Below the pieces are notes generated by a model, which was given only the letters and a program-made list of their open reading frames with translations, was not told where the DNA came from and did no database searches. The position numbers were made by a program, and so were the translations under genes. This document shows, in pieces, positions 18,401 to 23,870 of a stretch of 64,000 nt of DNA (its first letter is position 1; every line of letters begins with the position of its first letter). The stretch is from Streptosporangium saharense (GTDB lineage Bacteria; Actinomycetota; Actinomycetes; Streptosporangiales; Streptosporangiaceae): NCBI RefSeq assembly GCF_014203715.1, contig NZ_JACHJP010000012.1, positions 124,001 to 188,000 on the forward strand, written 5' to 3'.

Positions 18401-18501
18401 CGGTCGCCGGTCTGGCCGGCCTCGTCGAGGAACTGCTCCTGGCGGAGATCGCCGGGCTCTCCGACGAGGAGGTCGCCCGCCTCGCCCAGGGGGTCTCCTG
18501 A
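12484..18501 (+). CDS. Dimodular nonribosomal peptide synthetase, C-A-T-C-A-T
   Basis: A 2005-residue synthetase. C1 covers about 1-440 with an intact HHIVADG at 131-137. A1 (about 450-905) has YTSGSTGRPKG, FDIST, NGYGPTE and YRTGDL motifs. T1 has LGGHSLLAT with carrier Ser959. C2 (about 1010-1440) has HHILGDG from His1134. A2 (about 1450-1870) has YTSGSSGTPKG, NTYGPTE and YRTGD. T2 has IGGHSLLAT with Ser1945, and the protein ends 60 residues later with no thioesterase, reductase or epimerase. Both A domains keep the Asp that binds the alpha-amino group (FDIST, FDTHA), so alpha-amino acids are expected, but the pocket residues do not match a specificity code I can name. A2 has a shortened N-terminal part. 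ATG 12484 is chosen; GTG 12463 is alternative. MbtH, a lone C-type protein and an exporter follow. Confidence 0.95.
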   Translation: MEQIQPLSYGQERLWFLHRFDPRDHSYNTCHAYRLLGELDVPALEAALAAVARRHETLRTRFDEVDGRPVAVVLPPGPVTIDRYEAGSEEEARRIVAERANTPFDLSAAPPVRVSLIRLGPGDHVLAVTLHHIVADGASVVVLRDELAHNYAGRDPLPPLALQYGEHVRAQRARDDDADVAEWAARLAGVPALDLPTDRQRPPQRSGDGAELVFHLPGELVARVSEFARARRVTPFMVLLTAYQVLLSRHSGQTDFCVGAPVAGRDSTELEPMIGFLSRMLMLRADLSGEPSFDELLKRTRRTVIQAMSAPDVPLERLLGALGVERDASRTPLFQTIFVVHTQSTEAEEGPLPGLREESFPAGWIAARTDLSLDLWPAEDGGLSGSLVYSTDLFDRESAERLAARLPVLLAAALDAPQAPVATLDILPAEERRWLLARANPAERPRETLADMFLTQVAARPDAVAVTAEHGPGLTYAELCARASALAVRLREAGVGRGSLVAVRVSRGPGTLVALLGVTLSGAAYLPVDPAYPQARVDYVTEDSGAALVLTDDDLRDLPEADPADALPRPRPEDTAYVLYTSGSTGRPKGVAVPHGALANTLLAIGSLVGARQEHAWLALTSVAFDISTIELYLPLITGGRVVMAEDARDGTAVAELVRRAGVTHVQATPSGWRVLLAGDLPKVTGVTAGEPIAPQLARELRSRTNRLINGYGPTETAIYSTTWDIPAEPYEIVIGRPIAGNTVHILDPEGGLAPVGVPGELFIGGLGVADGYLGRPALTAERFVPDPYGGPGERLYRTGDLGRWLPDGTIEFLGRTDNQVKLRGHRIELGEVEAVLETHPAVRQAVATVHEETLVAVVVAPGLSGTGVLREHMATQLPGYLVPQSFVVLEELPLTPNGKVDRKALPAILTGALRELTTADTTPPRTPNERLVAQVFAEVLGRETVGAHDDFFALGGHSLLATMVTARLPVRVPVREVFTRPTVAALAELLDTEDTGPGDVPVPRPAGMTPPLSSGQERLWFLNRFDPAGNAAFNIHLVLRLTGPLDVAALGRAFDGVVARHETLRTRFPEVDGQPVMVIDPPGPVEIERLRGDARPLVAERVNTPFDLTRGPAVRVTLIEQDTDDHVLCVVAHHILGDGWSLNILRDELAVLYSGGSLPPVPLQFGDLVVWQRGRDSSKLFDYWSTQLADPTPLALPTDRPHAVGGARHGAFVGFRLDPAEADALVAMGRRRGATLFMTLLAAYQVLLSRHSGQTDILVGTSNAGRDTVELESVIGYITDVPVLRGDLSGDPTFSEFLAATRATVLDAFANQGLPFEELVGSLQIERDLTRTPVFQTMAVLHTEDSGRVPKPFPGLSVGQFSGNRAQAKFDLMLEAWHDTGDLYVELEYDTTLFERSTAEAYATRLAALLRGVTADPDRHLSELPMLTEADEAFLTSVSRGPALPAPVSVPDLIARAVREHPDAPAIGCAGRVVTYRELDELADKAAARFEAGRIAVVPLDRTPEGVATLLGAWRAGAAYLPLDPALPEERRAFVQEEIEGVAADGVAYVIYTSGSSGTPKGVLVEHDGLAARVAWMAGEYGLGPGDRVVQFATLSFDTHAEEIYPALAAGARLELLPEGAVTLPDLLATPDGSRVTVLDLPTAYWHHLVGQIDEIAWPPALRLVILGGEELKADAVARWRERFGDRIRLVNTYGPTEATVIATADEIAGPGVVPGERGERPPIGRPIGGVHVAVLAEDGSPVPPGAPGELCLGGAGLARGYLRRPGLTAERFVPDPYGGPGERLYRTGDRARWRPDGRLEFLGRIDDQVKVRGFRVEPGEVEARLLDHPAVRQAVVTAVEDTLVGYVVAEEGTDPVAELPGFLATRLPSYLVPSVWVTLGELPLTRNGKVDRKALPTPSIDRRTPSVPPRTDAEQLVAEVFCEVLGAAEVGALDDFFDIGGHSLLATRVIARIRAITDIDIPIRAMFEHSTVAGLAGLVEELLLAEIAGLSDEEVARLAQGVS

Positions 18502-18520
18502 CCGGCCGGGACCCCGTCCA

Positions 18521-18558
18521 CGGAAAAGCCGCCGCCCGGACCCGCGGTGGCTTTTCCG
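18521..18558 (+). terminator. Stem-loop between NRPS and mbtH, terminator- or attenuator-like
   Basis: A 13-base stem with one G-U pair (left arm 18521-18533, right arm 18546-18558) lies 20 bases after the NRPS stop and 13 bases before the mbtH Shine-Dalgarno. The right arm contains TTTT. It could lower read-through or protect the NRPS message end. Confidence 0.55.
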
Positions 18559-18585
18559 CACAACCACAGCAAGGAGCCCCTCCCC

Positions 18586-18753
18586 GTGACGTATCAAGTC
18601 GTGGTCAACCACGAGGAGCAGTACTCGATCTGGCCCGCGGACCGTCCGCTCCCCGACGGCTGGCGGCCGGACGGCACCTCGGGCGACAGGCAGGAATGTC
18701 TGGAGCACATCGAACAGGTGTGGACCGACCTGCGACCGAAGAGCGCCCGATGA
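18586..18753 (+). CDS. MbtH-like protein, adenylation-domain partner
   Basis: A 55-residue protein with the family pattern NHEEQYSIWP, DGW and VWTDLRP, including the three conserved tryptophans (Trp16, Trp26, Trp46). MbtH proteins bind NRPS adenylation domains and are often needed for their folding or activity. The GTG at 18586 follows AAGGAG by 9 bases; a longer in-frame start at 18547 would fall inside the stem-loop arm and is disfavoured. The ATGA overlap at 18750-18753 couples it to the next gene. Its natural partner is the dimodular NRPS just upstream, one or both A domains. Confidence 0.95.
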   Translation: MTYQVVVNHEEQYSIWPADRPLPDGWRPDGTSGDRQECLEHIEQVWTDLRPKSAR

Positions 18754-20420
18754 GCGCGGGCGGCCAGGTCGCCGAGGTCCTGCCCGGCAGTCCGGCCGGG
18801 CTCGTGGCCCGCTTCCAGGGTGAGCGTACGGCCAGCGGACCGCCGACCGTCGGTCAGGCCAACATGATCCGCTGCGTGCTCACCGACCCCCCGGAGCACA
18901 TGAACTACCGCTTCGTGCTCAACGTCCCCCCTGGCAGGACGCTCGGCGACGTGGTCACGGCCGCCGAGCTGCTCGTCTCCCGGCACGAGTCGCTGCGCAC
19001 GACCTTCCGCGACGACCTCCAGCACGTCGCGGGCGAGGGCGAGCTGGTCATCGAGGTGCACGAGTCACGGGGCTCGGCCGACCTCGCCGACGAGGTGGCC
19101 GCCCGGCTGCAGGCCGTACGGTTCGATCCCGCCGGAGAGCTTCCGGTGCGGATGGCGGTGACCGTCAACGACGGGGTGCCCGAGCACGTCGTGCTGATCG
19201 TCACGCACACCACGGTCGACGCCGTCGGCCTTGGCCTGATGCGGGCCGAGCTGGGCCGTCTGCTCCTCGGCGAGGTCCCGGCGCCCGTCACCGCCCCCCA
19301 GCCGCTCGACGTGGCGTGGGCGGAACGGAACCCGGCGAGCCTGAAGCGCGCGCAGGCCGCCCTGACGTACTGGCGGACCAACCTGGAGCGGATCCCCCGC
19401 TCGACCTTCACCGCCTCCGTCGACGACGGCGACAACGACTGGCTGCTGCCCAGGCTGCGGGTGCGCTCGACGCGGGCCGCCAGGGCGCTCGGACGGATCG
19501 GGACCCGCACCGGGGTCAGCCGCTCGGCCGCGGTGCTCGCCGCCTACACCCTGATCGCCGGACTGCGGGCGGGGCAGCGTACTGCCGTCGCCCTGGCGAT
19601 CTCGGCCAACCGGTTCCGTCCCGAACTTCGCGAGTACGTCGGCCCGCTGGCCCAGGACGCCCTGGTCCCGATCGACCTCGACGAGCCCACGTTCGACGGC
19701 GTGCTGCGGCGGGCCAGGGCCGCGACGCTGGCCGCCTACCAGAACAGCCGCTTCGACTCCGACGCGCTCGTCCAGATCATGGAGGAGGTCCAGCGGTCGC
19801 GGGGGGTGTTCTTCGCCAGGGACATCGTCTTCAACGACATGAGCGTCCCCGGCCCTGGACGGCGGACGGGCCGTATCGAGGAGGACGGGCAGGACGTGCG
19901 CTCCCACTGGCTGCCCGACGCGACGATGCCGACCCGCACCTCGGTGTGGGTGCGCACCCTCGAAGGAGAGGTGGACTTCACCCTCTGGGCCGACCCGCGC
20001 TGCCTGCCGCGCGAGGACGCCGAGGCGCTCGGCGAGGGGATCGCGCGGCTGCTCATCGAGGCCGCGGAGCGGGACGTGCCGATCTCCGAGGTGTCCGCGC
20101 TGACCGGGGTCGTCCCCCTGGAGCGGGGGCCGGGATGGGTGACGGTCGACGCGTGCTGGGTCCACCTGGCCGAGGTGGAGCGGCTCGTCCGCGACGCGGT
20201 GGGGGAGCGTCCCTTCCGGGTGACCTTCGAGGACGGGCGGCTGGTGTGCCACCTCGCCGGGCCCGTGACGCCGCAGGAGATCCACACCGCCTGCGTGGGG
20301 AAACTGTCCGGGCGGATGGCGGCGATGACCCCCCACCACTACGTGGTCTGCGACGGCGCGCCCGCCTCCCCGGACGGCTGGGCCGCCCTGCCGGTGCTCG
20401 ACGAGGGGACGGGCCGGTGA
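18750..20420 (+). CDS. Free-standing NRPS condensation-domain protein with altered catalytic motif and a C-terminal extension
   Basis: A 556-residue protein with a condensation-domain fold over about residues 30-450 (SRHESLRTTFRDDL, VTHTTVDAVGLG, LTYWRTNLERIP, QNSRFDSDALVQIMEEVQ, DIVFNDMS, DFTLWADPR). The HHxxxDG motif reads T-H-T-T-V-D-A (152-158): the second, catalytic His153 and Asp157 remain, while the first His and the Gly are replaced. The last 95 residues (WVTVDACWVHLAEVERLVRDAVG, then HHYVVCDG) resemble the small C-terminal subdomain of AMP-forming enzymes, an unusual extension. With no thioesterase in the NRPS, this protein may join the peptidyl chain to an amine or alcohol, or add a further building block; that is inference. 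It is translationally coupled to mbtH by ATGA. Confidence 0.85.
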   Translation: MSAGGQVAEVLPGSPAGLVARFQGERTASGPPTVGQANMIRCVLTDPPEHMNYRFVLNVPPGRTLGDVVTAAELLVSRHESLRTTFRDDLQHVAGEGELVIEVHESRGSADLADEVAARLQAVRFDPAGELPVRMAVTVNDGVPEHVVLIVTHTTVDAVGLGLMRAELGRLLLGEVPAPVTAPQPLDVAWAERNPASLKRAQAALTYWRTNLERIPRSTFTASVDDGDNDWLLPRLRVRSTRAARALGRIGTRTGVSRSAAVLAAYTLIAGLRAGQRTAVALAISANRFRPELREYVGPLAQDALVPIDLDEPTFDGVLRRARAATLAAYQNSRFDSDALVQIMEEVQRSRGVFFARDIVFNDMSVPGPGRRTGRIEEDGQDVRSHWLPDATMPTRTSVWVRTLEGEVDFTLWADPRCLPREDAEALGEGIARLLIEAAERDVPISEVSALTGVVPLERGPGWVTVDACWVHLAEVERLVRDAVGERPFRVTFEDGRLVCHLAGPVTPQEIHTACVGKLSGRMAAMTPHHYVVCDGAPASPDGWAALPVLDEGTGR

Positions 20421-20485
20421 GGCGCGCCCGTGGCGGCCCCTGGACCTCCTGGTGCTGGCCGGACCGCGACATGCGCTGAGGGTCT

Positions 20486-20521
20486 CCGGCCGGTGCGGTG
20501 GCCGCGCGCCGCACCGGCCGG
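20486..20521 (+). terminator. 13-bp perfect stem-loop ending the NRPS gene group
   Basis: CCGGCCGGTGCGG at 20486-20498 and CCGCACCGGCCGG at 20509-20521 pair perfectly around a 10-base loop, 66 bases past the stop of the condensation-like gene. It separates the NRPS genes from the exporter, which therefore probably has its own promoter. Confidence 0.7.
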
Positions 20522-20527
20522 GTAATG

Positions 20528-20546
20528 ACTCGCACGATGTGCGAGT
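20528..20546. promoter_or_regulatory. Perfect palindromic operator before the exporter gene
   Basis: ACTCGCAC-GAT-GTGCGAGT is a perfect 8-base inverted repeat with a 3-base spacer, 57 bases before the MFS start. Related half-sites (GTGCGAG at 20559-region and TACGAGT near 20585) follow. This is the form of a TetR- or MarR-type operator controlling an exporter; no such regulator gene is adjacent in this window. Confidence 0.65.
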
Positions 20547-20602
20547 TCCATAGTACGGTGTGCGAGAAAGGTCTCGAACGCTGTACGAGTCATGGAGTCG
20601 TC

Positions 20603-22108
20603 ATGTCGTCCCCCCACCCAAGACGGTGGTTGATCCTCGGTGTCCTGTGCCTGAGCCTGCTCGTGCTGGTCGTCGACAACGGGATCCTCAACCTCGCCAT
20701 CCCCTCCCTCATGCGGGAGCTCGGCGCGACCCCCGCGGACATCCAGTGGATCATCAACGCCTACATGCTGGCCTTCGCCGGTGTGCTGCTCACGGTCGGC
20801 GCCCTGTCCGACCGGTACGGCAGGCGACGCTTCCTGGTCATCGGCCTGGCGCTGTTCGGCGGGGCCTCGCTGGTCGCGACGTTCGCCCAGAGCCCCGCCC
20901 AGCTCATCGCCTGCCGGGCGCTGATGGGCTTCGGCGGATCGTTCCTCATGCCGAGCACCCTGTCCATCATCATGAACGTCTTCGACCAGTCCGAGCAGCG
21001 CAAGGCCATCGCTGCCTGGAGCTCGGTGCTCATGGCGGGCGGCATCGCCGGGCCCTCGCTCGGCGGTTTCCTCCTCGACCACTACTGGTGGGGCTCGGTC
21101 TTCCTGGTCAACGTCCCGATCAGCGTGCTCGCGATCGCCGCCGCGCTGCTGCTCATGCCGGAGTCGCGCGGCCAGGCCAGGCCCATCGACCTCCTCGGGG
21201 CTGTGCTGTCCACCGCGGGCATGGTCGCCCTGGTCTGGATGATCATCTCCGTGCCGGAGCGGGGCTGGAGCTCGCCCGCCGTGCTGGCCTCCGGGCTGGC
21301 CGCGCTCGTGCTGCTGACCGGCTTCATCCTCTGGGAGCGGCGCAACCCGCACGCCATGCTGCCGCTCGGGCTCTGGCGTGAGCGCAACTTCAGCGGCGCC
21401 AGCTTCTCGATCGTGCTGCTGGCCTTCTCCGCGGGCGGCCTGCTGCTGATGCTCACCCAGTACCTCCAGTTCGTCCTGGGGTACGGGGTCCTCCAGGCGA
21501 GCCTGGCCCTCATCCCCTACATGATCGCGGCCATCGTCTTCAACGGCCTCGGCGCGACGCTGGGCAAGAAGCTGTCCAACCGCACCCTGGTGACGGCCGG
21601 GATGCTGGTGTTCGCGGGGGGCTTCGTGGTGCTCACCCAGTTGACTCCGGACAGCGGCTACGGCCTGTTCATCTGCGGCCTGCTGGTGATGGGCGTCGGC
21701 GGCGGCCTGGTCGGGCCCGCGGCCTACGCCTCGCTGATGAGCGCGGTGCCGCCGGACAGGGCGGGCATCGGCTCGGCGCTCAACGACACCGTCCAGCAGA
21801 CCGGTGGCGCGCTCAGCGTCGCCCTGCTCGGCAGCGTCCTGGCCGCCGCCTACTCCTCGGGCATGCCGGACAGCGCCCCGGCCCCGGCCAAGGAGTCGAT
21901 CGCCGTCGCGCTCTCCCTGGGAGACGCCTCGCTCGCGAGCGCCGCGAAGGCGGCCTTCGTCAACGCCATGTCGTCGGGCATGATCGTCGGCGCCGTGGGC
22001 TCCGTGGCCGCCGCGCTCGTGGCCTGGGCCGTGCTGCGCCCGATCGCGATGCCCGCCGAGGGTGCCGTTCCTCCCGAGGAGGCTCGGGAACAGGTGGAGA
22101 AAGTCTGA
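20603..22108 (+). CDS. MFS drug exporter, DHA2 (14-span) family
   Basis: A 501-residue membrane protein with about 14 hydrophobic segments. Span 1 (LILGVLCLSLLVLVVDNGILNLAIPSL) carries the family D-x-x-I-x-N-x-A-x-P motif C, the loop 2-3 motif A is GALSDRYGRRRFL, and span 5 has AGGIAGPSLGGFLLD. Such transporters expel drugs or natural products using the proton gradient. Placement directly after the NRPS genes suggests product export or self-resistance. The ATG at 20603 has GGAG 5 bases upstream and removes a polar leader. A palindromic operator lies upstream and a strong terminator follows. It is separated from the condensation-like gene by a stem-loop, so it is likely expressed separately. 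Confidence 0.92.
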   Translation: MSSPHPRRWLILGVLCLSLLVLVVDNGILNLAIPSLMRELGATPADIQWIINAYMLAFAGVLLTVGALSDRYGRRRFLVIGLALFGGASLVATFAQSPAQLIACRALMGFGGSFLMPSTLSIIMNVFDQSEQRKAIAAWSSVLMAGGIAGPSLGGFLLDHYWWGSVFLVNVPISVLAIAAALLLMPESRGQARPIDLLGAVLSTAGMVALVWMIISVPERGWSSPAVLASGLAALVLLTGFILWERRNPHAMLPLGLWRERNFSGASFSIVLLAFSAGGLLLMLTQYLQFVLGYGVLQASLALIPYMIAAIVFNGLGATLGKKLSNRTLVTAGMLVFAGGFVVLTQLTPDSGYGLFICGLLVMGVGGGLVGPAAYASLMSAVPPDRAGIGSALNDTVQQTGGALSVALLGSVLAAAYSSGMPDSAPAPAKESIAVALSLGDASLASAAKAAFVNAMSSGMIVGAVGSVAAALVAWAVLRPIAMPAEGAVPPEEAREQVEKV

Positions 22109-22122
22109 CATATCTTTTGGAG

Positions 22123-22157
22123 AGGGCCGACAAATACCCATTTGTCGGCCCTTTCTG
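22123..22157 (+). terminator. Rho-independent-type terminator after the exporter
   Basis: AGGGCCGACAAAT at 22123-22135 and ATTTGTCGGCCCT at 22140-22152 form a perfect 13-base stem with a 4-base loop, followed by TTCT, 14 bases after the stop codon. It is the most canonical terminator in the window. Confidence 0.88.
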
Positions 22158-22373
22158 CTGTGCTTGGGGATTTTTCTGGTTCGAGGCTCCGAGGGCTCGT
22201 GTAGGGCGCTGACCAGGTGAGTCTCTCGTTTTAAGATGCTTGGCCGGATTCTCCGTGGCATTATCCGGACAGCCTCGCACCCGGATTCCGATTCCCGTGG
22301 ACAGTCATCGCGTTTCGCGGTCTCATGTCTCCGCCAGTTCTGTGTGAGACATTTTCGGGATTCGGAGAAACGC

Positions 22374-23525
22374 ATGAAGAATCGGCGAACAATGACGCGG
22401 GCCCTCCTCGCGCTCGCGATGGCTGCCGGTCTCGGGACCGTCCAGGCGCGGGCCGCGGCGGCGGCGCCGGTCGAGGACATCCGCGTCACCCACTTCCTCG
22501 GCGAGCAGCACCTGCCGCACAGGGCGCAGTTCCAGGGGACGACGGTCGGCGGCCTGTCCGGCATCGACCGCGACCCGCTCACCGGCACGTGGTACTTCGT
22601 CTCCGACGACCGCGACCGCTACAACCCCGCCCGCTACTACACGGGCAGGCTCGACATCAACCCGCTCACCCGGCGCTTCGAGGGAGTGAGCGTCACCGGG
22701 GTCACCACCCTGCTGCGCCCCGACGGGACGCCCTACCCCGGCTACGGCAAGCCCGACGCCGCCGACCCGGAGACCATCCGCTTCGACCCGTGGAGCCGCA
22801 GGCTCCTGTGGGGCAACGAGGGGGACAGGCCCGAGGAGAGCGCCCCGGACATCCCGGTCGTCGAGATGTCGCTGCGCTGGGTCGACCGGGGTGGTCACGA
22901 TCGTGGCGGGCTGCCGATCCCCGCCAACCTGAAGCTGACGAACACCACCTCCGGCCCCCGCCGCAACGCCGGGTTCGAGGGCCTGACCTTCACCCCCCAC
23001 GGCATCGCGGCCATCGTCGAGGGACCCCGCTACGAGGACGGCGACCCCGTGACCACCGAGCGCGGCGCCCTCTCCCGCATCACCGTGTGGGACAGGAACG
23101 GTAGGACGCGCGCCCAGTACGCCTACCCCGTCGAGCGGCTGCCCGCCGCCCCGGTCCCGCCGACCGGCAAGTACGACGGCGGCGTCTCGGAACTCCTGGC
23201 CGTGGACGACGACCGCCTGCTGTCCCTCGAACGGTTCTGGATCGAGGGCGTCGGCTACCGGGTGAAGCTGTACGAGATCAACCTGCGCGGCGCGACGAAC
23301 GTCCTGGGCAGGAACAGCCTCACCGGGGCCACGCCGTACCGGACCGTCACCAAGCGGCTGGTGCACGACTTCAACGCCGGTGGGGCGGCGGTGCAGAACC
23401 TGGAGAGCCTGGCCTGGGGGCCGCGCCTGGCCTCGGGCGAACGCGTCCTGGTCGTCGGCTCCGACGACAACTTCGACGACCAGGAGATCACCCAGTTTCT
23501 GGCCTTCGCGGTGAGGGGCTGCTGA
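22374..23525 (+). CDS. Secreted esterase/phytase-like beta-propeller protein
   Basis: A 383-residue exported protein: signal peptide MKNRRTMTRALLALAMAAGLGTVQARAAA (stated as positions 1-29; key is RR then the hydrophobic core), then VTHFLGEQHLPHRAQFQGTTVGGLSGIDRD and DGTWYFVSDDR-like strands. NAGFEGLTFTPHG and GGVSELLAVDDDRLLSLERF match the family named esterase-like activity of phytase, a propeller fold with phosphatase or phosphodiesterase suggested for some members. The ATG at 22374 has GGAGAAACGC upstream. A paralogous gene lies at 34602-35897. Function in this organism is not known; phosphate release outside the cell is one possibility. Confidence 0.82.
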   Translation: MKNRRTMTRALLALAMAAGLGTVQARAAAAAPVEDIRVTHFLGEQHLPHRAQFQGTTVGGLSGIDRDPLTGTWYFVSDDRDRYNPARYYTGRLDINPLTRRFEGVSVTGVTTLLRPDGTPYPGYGKPDAADPETIRFDPWSRRLLWGNEGDRPEESAPDIPVVEMSLRWVDRGGHDRGGLPIPANLKLTNTTSGPRRNAGFEGLTFTPHGIAAIVEGPRYEDGDPVTTERGALSRITVWDRNGRTRAQYAYPVERLPAAPVPPTGKYDGGVSELLAVDDDRLLSLERFWIEGVGYRVKLYEINLRGATNVLGRNSLTGATPYRTVTKRLVHDFNAGGAAVQNLESLAWGPRLASGERVLVVGSDDNFDDQEITQFLAFAVRGC

Positions 23526-23587
23526 GCGATCGTCGGAGTTAGCCTGGTTGCGGGTGATACATCCCATACCGAGGCGGGGAGGTCGCG

Positions 23588-23830
23588 GTGGCGCGGGAGG
23601 ACGAGAACACCTGGGTTCCCGAGGCGGTCCGCAGGTCGGGTGACCACACGGACCAGAGCCACGAGCACGTCGTCAAGGAGGTCAGGGACATCACCAGGGG
23701 CGGCAGGAAGGTGGTGTTCGAGATCAACCCCGGAGGGGGAGTCGACACCGGCCTGCGGCGGCTGATCCCGGTGACCTACGACATCGACCTCGACCACGCC
23801 GAGGTCAGGGAGACCGGCGAGGACAAATGA
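23588..23830 (+). CDS. Small conserved hypothetical protein, 80 residues
   Basis: A charged, soluble protein beginning MAREDENTWVPEAVRRSGDHTDQSHEHV, with a His/Asp-rich N-terminal third and a C-terminal beta-like part (GRKVVFEINPGGGVDTGLRRLIPVTYDIDLD). No signal peptide, membrane segment or known motif. The GTG start has GGGGAGG 5 bases upstream, which supports expression. It is convergent with the GMC oxidoreductase gene (40 bases between stops). I do not recognise the family. Confidence 0.65.
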   Translation: MAREDENTWVPEAVRRSGDHTDQSHEHVVKEVRDITRGGRKVVFEINPGGGVDTGLRRLIPVTYDIDLDHAEVRETGEDK

Positions 23831-23870
23831 GGCGTCCCGGCGACGGGGGCGACCGTCGCCGGGACACACC

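Noticed and set aside
12484..18501. Naming the amino acids used by the two adenylation domains
   Set aside because: The pocket residues read by eye did not match a code I know with confidence, so no substrate is given.
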